From Pontiella sp. (lineage in GTDB: Bacteria > Verrucomicrobiota > Kiritimatiellia > Kiritimatiellales > Pontiellaceae): a stretch of 5,288 nucleotides of DNA. The notes beneath the pieces were generated by a model, which was not told the origin of the DNA, searched no databases, and worked only from the letters and a program-made list of their open reading frames with translations. Within the stretch, counting starts at the first letter, position 1, and the number at the start of each line of letters is the position of its first letter. Made by a program: the position numbers and the translations under genes. The stretch covers positions 1 to 5,288 of the forward strand of contig JAOZSZ010000116.1 in the NCBI GenBank assembly GCA_029939385.1. The letters are read 5' to 3'. Below, in pieces: positions 1 through 5,254 of the stretch.

Positions 1-1133
1 CCCATCTTCAGCGCAATTTTTGCGGTTCCGATATTGCTCGAAAACTTAATAATGTCTTCCACGGGAATGATGCCTTCTCCATGACTATCGCGAAGGGCCT
101 TTCCTCCAAAAACCCAATACCCCTTTTCACAATCAATTAAGTCGGTTTCTTTTACGATCTCATGATCAAGCGCAGCGGCAATCACTCCGGCCTTCATCGT
201 GGACCCGGGTTCATAGTTAAAACTAATCGCGCGATTCCTCCGCCACTCGGGCGGTGCTTTTCCATAGCGATTAAGATCATAAGTTGGGCTCGAAGCCATC
301 GCTAAAATCTCGCCTGTGCGCACATGCATAACGATCGCCCAGGCCGCCTTGGCTTGAAATTCATCTCGCATTTTTTCGATGGTTTGCTCGACAACATACT
401 GAAGCTGTTGATCCAGCGTAAGCATTACGTTTGCACCGTCTTCCGGTTCAATATCCACAATTCGAGCACTATAGATTTCCCTGCGGCGGCCATCTTTTTT
501 ACTCACGCGCAGGCCCTCTTTTCCTCGAAGAACCTTATCCATGCGTTGCTCAACGCCCGCGCCTCCCACACCCTCTCGATTTGCAAATCCCACCACATGG
601 GCCATAAGCGCCCCTTTGGGATAGGTTCGAATGGGAGCCTCTTCGAGCATGACACCGCGCAAATAAATATTGGTCTTCGCTCCAGCCACTACGTTCTCAG
701 GGGTATACATCAACCCATATGATTTTCGACGAAAGCGTTCAAGATAATGACCCGGCACATATTTTTTAAGACGAACATATTGGCGCGAGGTATCGGATAA
801 CTTTTTATACAACTCATTTTCCGGAATTCGAAATTCACGGGAAAGTGTTTTACACACGCTAGAAAGATCCCCGTACTTATCAATATACGAAGGGTCAGCA
901 CAAACATGGTACGCCGGAAGATCCATGGCCAAAATGGCGCCATTTCGATCGACAATTCGACCGCGACTCCCCATGGGCTTCCATTCTAACATCCGCCCCT
1001 GAATAATAGGTTCGCAAACCCAGCTTTCTGGCCGAAGGTGTAGAAAGAAAAGACGGGTTGCAATCCCCATAAAAACAATCAGGATTGCGGCCGCAAGTAG
1101 CGCAATCCTTCCTTTGTACCGTACCTTAGCCAT
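1..1133 (-). CDS. ftsI: Division-specific peptidoglycan transpeptidase (class B PBP), N-terminal 377 codons, cut by window edge
   Basis: Crosslinks septal peptidoglycan as the transpeptidase partner of FtsW; anchored in the inner membrane with its catalytic domain in the periplasm. My translation from the ATG at 1133 gives 377 complete codons before the window ends. Residues 1-8 are basic, followed by one membrane segment at about 9-31. The pedestal/dimer domain begins with GSRGRIVDRNGAILA near residue 60 and continues through RTYPKG, AHVVGFANREGVGGAGVEQR and LTLDQQLQ. The transpeptidase domain shows TGEILAMASSP, then EPGSTMK with catalytic Ser311 and Lys314 (SxxK), and SSN at 365-367 (SxN). 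The KTG motif and C-terminus lie outside the window. The start is fixed by an in-frame TAG three codons upstream and AGGA four bases before the ATG. It follows ftsL by 37 bases, the standard dcw order, which favours FtsI over another class B PBP. A sporulation-type SpoVD paralogue is less likely. Confidence 0.95.
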   Translation of the reverse strand, partial: MAKVRYKGRIALLAAAILIVFMGIATRLFFLHLRPESWVCEPIIQGRMLEWKPMGSRGRIVDRNGAILAMDLPAYHVCADPSYIDKYGDLSSVCKTLSREFRIPENELYKKLSDTSRQYVRLKKYVPGHYLERFRRKSYGLMYTPENVVAGAKTNIYLRGVMLEEAPIRTYPKGALMAHVVGFANREGVGGAGVEQRMDKVLRGKEGLRVSKKDGRRREIYSARIVDIEPEDGANVMLTLDQQLQYVVEQTIEKMRDEFQAKAAWAIVMHVRTGEILAMASSPTYDLNRYGKAPPEWRRNRAISFNYEPGSTMKAGVIAAALDHEIVKETDLIDCEKGYWVFGGKALRDSHGEGIIPVEDIIKFSSNIGTAKIALKM

Positions 1134-1137
1134 GGTG

Positions 1138-1141
1138 TCCT
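1138..1141 (-). promoter_or_regulatory. Ribosome-binding site of ftsI
   Basis: On the minus strand AGGA is followed by CACC and then the ATG at 1133, a spacing of four bases. It lies in the 37-base gap after the ftsL stop codon. Together with the upstream in-frame TAG it sets the ftsI start. Confidence 0.6.
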
Positions 1142-1170
1142 AGACTAGTCCCTCATGCAGGAAGCACTCT

Positions 1171-1521
1171 TTATTTATTATAAGTTAATGAACGGTTCCC
1201 CGGATCACGCTGATAACGCACCCGAACAATTTGTGTTTCGCGCGGCATAATCATTTTAAGCCGATGTTTTTTAATGGCCCGCTCAAGGTTGGCGGGCGAA
1301 GTGATATAGGACCAGCGATCCTGTTCGTTCACCAATCGCTTTTGTGCGGCAATCAATACGCTCTCTTCCCCTTTAATCTCCTTACCGAGTGCGTCGCAAC
1401 GAGAACAGAGCCACATATAACTTAAGCCAAGCACCGCAACCACCACCAAAATGTTGGCCAAAAGAACCGGAAAGGGAACTTGTACCTGATTTTTCTTCAG
1501 CTTTTTCTTTTTACGCTTCAT
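1171..1521 (-). CDS. ftsL: FtsL-like small membrane division protein
   Basis: Probable FtsL, the bitopic protein that joins FtsB and FtsQ to recruit and activate FtsWI at the septum. The 116-residue product fits the family in length and layout. It has a very basic cytoplasmic tail (residues 2-10 nearly all Lys/Arg), one hydrophobic helix at about 17-39, a heptad-like charged stretch at about 43-70, then SPANLERAIKKHRLKM and a short C-terminal tail containing QIVRV. The SPxNLE...A...HxL pattern is usual after the FtsL coiled coil. FtsL sequences diverge strongly, so position matters: the start is four bases after the rsmH stop and the stop is 37 bases before ftsI, exactly where ftsL belongs. 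A likely SD, AGGAAG, lies inside the last rsmH codons, so translation is probably coupled. An unrelated small membrane protein cannot be excluded from sequence alone. Confidence 0.85.
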   Translation of the reverse strand: MKRKKKKLKKNQVQVPFPVLLANILVVVAVLGLSYMWLCSRCDALGKEIKGEESVLIAAQKRLVNEQDRWSYITSPANLERAIKKHRLKMIMPRETQIVRVRYQRDPGNRSLTYNK

Positions 1522-1525
1522 AGCC

Positions 1526-2458
1526 CTATTCTTCCTCTATCTTTACAGCCCGTAATTTTGCCGAACGTGAACGTGGATTGATGCTTTTCTCCTCTTCACT
1601 CGCGATTACTGGTTTCTTTGAAATCCATTTCATGGGCGGCTCTTCATAATACCGCCGCACCCCACCTTGTTGCAGCGATTCCTCGCGCGGCACATGGCGA
1701 TTAAAAAACTGCTTTACCAACCGATCCTCTAAACTATGGAACGTCAAAATCACTATCCGTCCACCCACAACAACGCGCCCCGCCATGGTTTCTAACACCT
1801 GCTCAATACTCGCCAATTCATCATTCACTGCCATGCGAAGCGCTTGAAAGGTCTTCGTGGCCGGATGAGTTCTTTTTCCTTTTCGACCGCCCTTTGCTCG
1901 CTCAACAATTCCGGCAAGTTGCGCGGTGGTTTCAATCTGTACTTTCCCCCGCGCATCCACGATCGCTCGGGCAATACGACGCGATGAACGCTCTTCGCCA
2001 TACCGAAAAATAAGATCAGCCAACTCCTGTTCACTCGCCGTATTAACAAGATCGCCCGCGGTCTGCCCACAGGACTGATCCATGCGCATATCGATGGGGC
2101 CATCCTGCTGGAAGCTAAAACCACGATCCGCGATATCGAGTTGGAAAGAACTCACGCCAAGATCGAGAAAAACTCCATTCACCTGGTCAATGCCCAATCG
2201 ATCGAGCTGTGTGGCCATATTAGAATAGTTATCGTGAACCAAACCCATCCGGTGCTCGGCTTCAGTCTTAACGTTGGCTTTCACCCGCTCAATGGCATCC
2301 ATATCCCGATCAAAACCAATCAATCTACCGTCGGCAGTCAGCTGCTCTAAGATGGCGTTGGAGTGACCCGCATTCCCAAGTGTGCCATCCACATAAATCC
2401 CCGATGGATCCGTGATAAGGCTCTCTAAACACTCGTTGAGCATGACCGGTATATGCAC
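1526..2458 (-). CDS. rsmH: 16S rRNA (cytosine(1402)-N(4))-methyltransferase RsmH
   Basis: SAM-dependent methylase that modifies N4 of C1402 in 16S rRNA at the decoding centre; formerly MraW. I chose the GTG at 2458, giving 310 residues, the usual family length. It starts MHIPVMLNE, matching the conserved N-terminus, and AAGGA lies five bases upstream. A GTG at 2545 would add 29 unconserved residues. Motifs in order: DGTLGNAGHS (24-33, SAM loop), GFDRD (48-52), LDLGVSS (98-104), RGFSF (112-116), DMRMD (123-127), YGEER (153-157), TFQALRMAVNDEL (203-215), FHSLEDRLVK (240-249) and NPRSRSAKLRA (294-304). One oddity is NAGHS where E. coli RsmH has RGGHS, a Gly-to-Ala change in the SAM loop. The gene ends in TAG, four bases before ftsL. 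The family assignment is secure. Confidence 0.97.
   Translation of the reverse strand: MHIPVMLNECLESLITDPSGIYVDGTLGNAGHSNAILEQLTADGRLIGFDRDMDAIERVKANVKTEAEHRMGLVHDNYSNMATQLDRLGIDQVNGVFLDLGVSSFQLDIADRGFSFQQDGPIDMRMDQSCGQTAGDLVNTASEQELADLIFRYGEERSSRRIARAIVDARGKVQIETTAQLAGIVERAKGGRKGKRTHPATKTFQALRMAVNDELASIEQVLETMAGRVVVGGRIVILTFHSLEDRLVKQFFNRHVPREESLQQGGVRRYYEEPPMKWISKKPVIASEEEKSINPRSRSAKLRAVKIEEE
1531..1536 (-). promoter_or_regulatory. Ribosome-binding site of ftsL inside the end of rsmH
   Basis: AGGAAG on the minus strand lies nine bases before the ftsL ATG at 1521 and is formed by the last glutamate codons of rsmH. Ribosomes finishing rsmH would pass over the site, which suggests translational coupling. 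Confidence 0.45.
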
Positions 2459-2682
2459 TATTTTCCTTTTACAATATCTAGAGGTTGCTTGGTTTGATCC
2501 TGCTCTCGGCCAAAACTCCAATGAGTCCGATCCCCATGAAGACACGAAAATAAATGACCCGAATTTACGAGGGTTAGGCTAAAGCAACGTTCTCGATCCG
2601 AGGAATGATCAATCGACCTCGAATAACTCAAATACTTCGCCACATCCAGCATGCTCATGTAATCTGCCCCCTTCGCATCCAT
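2458..2682 (-). CDS. Possible small hypothetical protein between mraZ and rsmH (74 aa, doubtful)
   Basis: I do not recognise this frame. It fills almost all of the 233-base gap between mraZ and rsmH. The ATG at 2682 comes nine bases after the mraZ stop, preceded by purine-rich GAGAAGAG directly against the start, so it is a poor SD. An internal ATG at 2658 is a possible shorter start (MSMLDVAKYLSYS). The TAG stop shares its G with the rsmH GTG start (TAGTG), an arrangement typical of coupled genes. The product has no membrane segment, signal peptide or known motif; residues 12-20 could form a helix, and the rest is rich in Ser, His, Asp and Arg. mraZ and rsmH often adjoin with no gene between, so the frame may be chance and the gap a leader. 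The packing is the only positive evidence. Confidence 0.27.
   Translation of the reverse strand: MDAKGADYMSMLDVAKYLSYSRSIDHSSDRERCFSLTLVNSGHLFSCLHGDRTHWSFGREQDQTKQPLDIVKGK
2464..2468 (-). promoter_or_regulatory. Ribosome-binding site that decides the rsmH start
   Basis: AAGGA, within AAAAGGAAAA on the minus strand, lies five bases before GTG 2458. It is the only good SD near the conserved HIPVML start of RsmH and argues against the longer reading from 2545. It overlaps the last codons of the small upstream frame. Confidence 0.65.
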
Positions 2683-2691
2683 CTCTTCTCG

Positions 2692-3147
2692 TTAATAGCC
2701 ACTAAAAAATAGGTTCTCTACGGCAGGAGAATCCTGCGGCAGAGCTAAATCAAAATTCTCGGCACTCCACAGCTCAATACGCGTGAGCGTTCCAACCAAA
2801 ACCACCTGCTCCCGCACCTCGGCATGAGCCAATAGATTTTCCCGAATACGAATCCTTCCCTGCGCATCCCAAACCAGCAAATCGGCTCCAGCCGTAAAAG
2901 AACGAATAGACTGCTGATCCAACTTATCAAGAGGGCCGAACGAACGTAGCTCACCCAAACGCCGCATCATTTCCTCTTCAGTATAAAGGTAGAGGCATTT
3001 GTCTTCTGGATGAGGAAAAGCGAATAACTGGTGGCTTCCTTCCATTTGATTTCGCCAGCTCGACGGAAAAATAACGCGGCGTTTCGCATCTAAAGAATGC
3101 GTAAACGATCCAACAAACATGGCCTGCATATCTTTTACCATAGTCAT
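2692..3147 (-). CDS. mraZ: Transcriptional regulator MraZ of the dcw cluster
   Basis: DNA-binding regulator of the dcw operon; MraZ forms ring-shaped oligomers and, in E. coli, represses its own promoter by binding short TGGG-type direct repeats. The 151-residue product contains two SpoVT/AbrB-type repeats. The first is FVGSFTHSLDAKRRVIFPSSWR (from residue 11), and the second carries DAQGRIRI (94-101). The usual D-x-K-G-R of the first repeat reads DAKRR here, while the second keeps GR. Several ATGs lie near the start (3147, 3141, 3129, 3120). I chose 3147 because GGAGG sits seven bases upstream, the best SD in the window. Starting at Met10 would give the usual short MraZ N-terminus, so a shorter form is possible. 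It is first in the minus-strand cluster with a candidate promoter directly upstream. Confidence 0.95.
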   Translation of the reverse strand: MTMVKDMQAMFVGSFTHSLDAKRRVIFPSSWRNQMEGSHQLFAFPHPEDKCLYLYTEEEMMRRLGELRSFGPLDKLDQQSIRSFTAGADLLVWDAQGRIRIRENLLAHAEVREQVVLVGTLTRIELWSAENFDLALPQDSPAVENLFFSGY

Positions 3148-3154
3148 TACTTAT

Positions 3155-3159
3155 CCTCC
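3155..3159 (-). promoter_or_regulatory. Strong ribosome-binding site of mraZ
   Basis: GGAGG on the minus strand, in the context AAGGTGGAGGATAA, lies seven bases before ATG 3147. It favours this start over the downstream in-frame ATGs at 3141, 3129 and 3120. Confidence 0.75.
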
Positions 3160-3181
3160 ACCTTACTCCCTTTGGTGGGAA

Positions 3182-3211
3182 TTTATGACATTTCAAACCA
3201 CCCCCCGTCAA
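3182..3211 (-). promoter_or_regulatory. Candidate sigma-70-type promoter for mraZ and the dcw cluster
   Basis: On the minus strand TTGACG (3211-3206, one mismatch to the -35 consensus) is followed after 18 bases by CATAAA (3187-3182, two mismatches to the -10 consensus). Transcription would start near 3175, giving a leader of roughly 28 bases containing the strong SD. GGTGG/CCACC inverted arms flank the -10 region (minus-strand GGTGG at 3202-3198, CCACC at 3178-3174). This rests on consensus matching only; sigma-factor preferences of this organism are unknown. Confidence 0.45.
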
Positions 3212-3232
3212 ATGCTTTCCAAACTATTTTCC

Positions 3233-3248
3233 AGTGTTTTAAAACTCT
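3233..3248. promoter_or_regulatory. 16-base near-palindrome in the lgt/mraZ divergent intergenic region
   Basis: AGTGTTTTAAAACTCT has seven of eight base pairs symmetric around TTTT/AAAA. It lies between the mraZ and lgt candidate promoters, about 22 bases upstream of the mraZ -35 element, where an operator for a dimeric regulator could sit. AT-rich palindromes also arise by chance. The rest of the 3148-3388 gap holds the promoters and SD listed separately and no gene that I can see. Confidence 0.25.
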
Positions 3249-3352
3249 ATCGGATCAATCCCCGGCTTAAATTTAGGAATAAAAGCATAGAAAGTCCCTC
3301 CACGCCTCCCCACTAAGACGAACCCATCCTTTATGAATTTCCACGAAACGTT

Positions 3353-3380
3353 TTGCTTTCAAAGAGTCGCTCCATATATT
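3353..3380 (+). promoter_or_regulatory. Weak candidate promoter for lgt
   Basis: TTGCTT (3353-3358, three of six matches to -35) is followed after 16 bases by TATATT (3375-3380, a good -10). Transcription would start at about 3387-3389, at the lgt ATG itself. The absence of any SD before that ATG is consistent with a leaderless message, but the -35 match is poor. Confidence 0.3.
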
Positions 3381-3388
3381 CGTTGGGC

Positions 3389-4219
3389 ATGACACATTAC
3401 ATTCACAATATTAATCCCGTCATCTTTGAACTAGGTGGCCCCCTCGCCGTACGCTGGTACGGCATCTCCTATCTCATGGGCTTTCTCGCCGCCATCCTGC
3501 TCCTCCGCCACTGGTCAAAGAAGGGTGAATTCCAAGTGCCCGTCTCCGAAGTAAGCAACTTTGTCGTACTCCTGGCCTTCTTTGGGGTATTTCTCGGCGG
3601 ACGACTCGGCTACGTCCTCCTCTATAATTTTGACCTATTTTTAAATAACCCCCTTTCCGTTTTTAAAGTTTGGGAGGGCGGCATGGCCAGCCACGGCGGA
3701 TTAGTAGGTATGATCCTCTTCATGCTGTGGTATGCCAAAAAACATCAGCATTCATTTTGGAACTTAGCCGACAACATGGTCTGTACCGCTTCGCTCGGCA
3801 TCGCCTTCGGACGACTGGCCAATTTTATAAATGGCGAACTGTGGGGGCGACCATCGCAAGTGGCTTGGGCCGTAATCTTTCCACAAGCCAACGACCCCAT
3901 ACTAACCCCCCGCCACCCATCGCAAATCTACCAAGCCTTTGCAGAGGGATTTCTTGTTTTTGGAATCATCCTGCTCCTCCGCCGAACCGCGTGGAGCAAA
4001 CGACCCGGAGCACTGAGTGCAGGCTATCTCGTTCTCTATGCCCTCGCTCGCATTAGTATGGAATTCTTCCGCGAACCCGACAGCACCATCTACTTCGGAT
4101 GGCTTACAAAAGGGCAACTCTACTCCATCCTAATGATCGTCGGAGCCGCAGGAATTGCATGGAAAAAGAACCTATTTAAGAAACAGACTGGCCATGCCAA
4201 GGATTTGATTTATGACTAA
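3389..4219 (+). CDS. lgt: Prolipoprotein diacylglyceryl transferase
   Basis: Transfers diacylglycerol from phosphatidylglycerol to the lipobox cysteine of prolipoproteins, the first step of lipoprotein maturation in the inner membrane. I start at ATG 3389, giving 276 residues, because MTHYIHNINPVIFELG resembles family N-termini. A TTG at 3353 would add 12 unconserved residues. The product is polytopic, about seven hydrophobic segments. Key motifs are RWYG (22-25), HGGLVG (102-107), the Lgt signature GRLANFINGELWGRPS (141-156; Arg142, Asn145, Glu150, Gly153), HPSQIYQAFAEG (176-187) and FFREPD (226-231), holding an Arg that probably corresponds to an essential one in E. coli Lgt. No catalytic residue appears to be missing. 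No SD precedes the ATG. The gene diverges from mraZ, and its last codons overlap the start of the following gene by 8 bases, indicating co-transcription. Confidence 0.95.
   Translation: MTHYIHNINPVIFELGGPLAVRWYGISYLMGFLAAILLLRHWSKKGEFQVPVSEVSNFVVLLAFFGVFLGGRLGYVLLYNFDLFLNNPLSVFKVWEGGMASHGGLVGMILFMLWYAKKHQHSFWNLADNMVCTASLGIAFGRLANFINGELWGRPSQVAWAVIFPQANDPILTPRHPSQIYQAFAEGFLVFGIILLLRRTAWSKRPGALSAGYLVLYALARISMEFFREPDSTIYFGWLTKGQLYSILMIVGAAGIAWKKNLFKKQTGHAKDLIYD
4199..4203 (+). promoter_or_regulatory. Ribosome-binding site of the PP-loop gene, inside lgt
   Basis: AAGGA within the last codons of lgt lies eight bases before ATG 4212. It supports translation starting there, upstream of the TAG codon, and makes a start further downstream unlikely. 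Confidence 0.6.
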
Positions 4220-5204
4220 ACAATAGAAAGCACTCGTCCTCTTTTCCGGAGGGCTCGACAGCCAATTAGCCGTCTGCGTCTTGCTCGAACAAGGCATACA
4301 CGTGGAGGCCATCATCTACAAAAGCCCCTTTTTTAGCATTGAAAAAGGAGAGCAAGCCGCAAAAGCCCTCGGGGTGAAATACCACATCATCGACTTTACC
4401 GAAGACATTCTTGAACAGATACAAAATCCAGCCCACGGCCTCGGGAAAGCCATGAACCCCTGCATCGACTGCCACACCTATATGATTATGCGCGCAGGCG
4501 AACTCATGGAAAAATGGGGATTCGACTTCATTGCCACCGGCGAAGTACTCGCCCAGCGGCCCATGTCGCAAAACAAACAGAGCCTCGGCGTGGTCGCCCG
4601 CTGCTCAAAATATGAAGACCTGCTCGTACGCCCGCTCAGCGCCTCGTTACTCCCCCCCACCAAACCCATTCGCGAAGGCTGGATCGATGCCACCAAACTG
4701 CCCGCCTTCTCCGGACGGAACCGTACTCCACAAATAGCACTAGCCAAACAATTTGGAATCAAAGACTACCCCGCACCCGCCGGAGGATGCCTACTCTGCG
4801 AACAACAATTCGGAAACAAACTCAAAGATCTCCTCGACCACGAAGGCCCCGATGCGGACCGAACCAACATCTGGCTACTCAAGACCGGTCGCCATTTGCG
4901 ACTCGCCGAAAACATTAAAATCATCGTCGGCTCCGATGAAGCCGACAACAATCTACTAGAAAAGAAAGCCCATCCCTCAGACCTACGCATCACCTGCCCC
5001 GACGTACCAAGCCCCACCCTCATCGCCCCCAAAGAAATCAACGAAGAACAGCTCCAAACCGCCGCCGCCATCTGTGCGCGCTATGCAAAAACGCCCGCCG
5101 GAGAACCCGCCCGAGTACAAATCACCACCGGCACCAACTCACGCATCATCAGCGTCATGCCCATGCACCCCGACGACGTTATTCAATTCATGGTCGTAAG
5201 TTAA
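4212..5204 (+). CDS. ThiI/MnmA-like PP-loop ATPase with NFACT-R-like C-terminus; in-frame TAG at codon 5
   Basis: Probable tRNA-thiolating enzyme: PP-loop ATPases adenylate a tRNA base before sulfur insertion. From ATG 4212 (SD AAGGA eight bases upstream, 8-base overlap with lgt) it reads MTKQ, TAG, KALVLFSGGLDS, then stays open to TAA 5202-5204, 330 positions counting the TAG. SGGLDS (12-17) is the PP-loop. Later come NPCIDCHTYM (82-91; Cys84, Cys87), FIATGEVLAQRP (106-117), SGRNRTPQIALA (167-178) and GGCLLC (191-196; Cys193, Cys196). TGRHLRLAENIKIIVGSDEADNN (225-247) resembles the NFACT-R RNA-binding fold (GRHFR, VGR, EN). It has no THUMP or rhodanese domain and so is not classical ThiI; homologues are often annotated as ThiI-like or 2-thiouridylase-like. 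The first start after the TAG is TTG 4281, which would remove the PP-loop (307 residues). The exact tRNA target is unknown to me. The gene may be recoded, a fresh pseudogene, or affected by a sequence error. Confidence 0.8.
4224..4226 (+). other. In-frame amber codon interrupting the PP-loop gene
   Basis: TAG in frame with the SD-supported ATG at 4212 and with the whole conserved frame that follows. The codons between it and SGGLDS are AAA GCA CTC GTC CTC TTT, none a usual start. The upstream frame is closed by TGA at 4206, so no earlier start helps. Context is CAA TAG AAA. The stop is plain in the sequence; its cause is unknown. Confidence 0.9.
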
Positions 5205-5214
5205 ACGCATCGCC

Positions 5215-5254
5215 CCCCGTACCGCAGGCGGCTCGCCTGCCTCTCAGGACGGGG
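5215..5254. repeat. Nested GC-rich inverted repeat after the PP-loop gene (REP-like element or terminator)
   Basis: The inner arms GCAGGCG (5224-5230) and CGCCTGC (5234-5240) are perfect over seven bases around loop GCT. The outer arms CCCCGT (5215-5220) and ACGGGG (5249-5254) pair over six. It begins 10 bases after the TAA. No T-run follows directly; the nearest is TTTT at the window end, about 30 bases on, so a classical intrinsic terminator is doubtful. It could be a dispersed extragenic palindrome. The remaining bases to 5288 show no gene. Confidence 0.5.

Noticed and set aside
324..722. 132-codon open frame on the plus strand
   Set aside because: It lies antisense within ftsI, whose catalytic motifs are clear on the minus strand. 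Its product shows no recognisable domain and no SD supports it.
710..955. 81-codon minus-strand frame inside ftsI
   Set aside because: Same strand but another frame of ftsI; the FtsI frame carries conserved residues throughout this stretch.
1144..1155. Short palindromic CTAG-containing sequence between ftsL and ftsI
   Set aside because: Only about eight bases of symmetry, no loop or T-run, within a 37-base gap already explained by the ftsI ribosome-binding site; likely chance.
1825..2124. 99-codon minus-strand frame inside rsmH
   Set aside because: Out-of-frame shadow of rsmH; the RsmH frame has the conserved motifs here.
2459..2545. Longer rsmH starting at GTG 2545 with 29 extra residues
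   Set aside because: The extension is not conserved in the family, has no good SD, and overlaps the small upstream frame. GTG 2458 has AAGGA at five bases and gives the standard length.
3670..4056. 128-codon plus-strand frame inside lgt
   Set aside because: Alternative frame of lgt. The C-rich strand bias depletes stops and creates such shadows; the Lgt signature is in the other frame.
4281..4283. TTG 4281 as the true start of the PP-loop gene
   Set aside because: It would remove SGGLDS, the defining ATP-binding loop, and has no SD; the frame is conserved-looking upstream of it.
4266..4571. 101-codon minus-strand frame opposite the PP-loop gene
   Set aside because: Antisense to a conserved frame with clear motifs and without its own signals.
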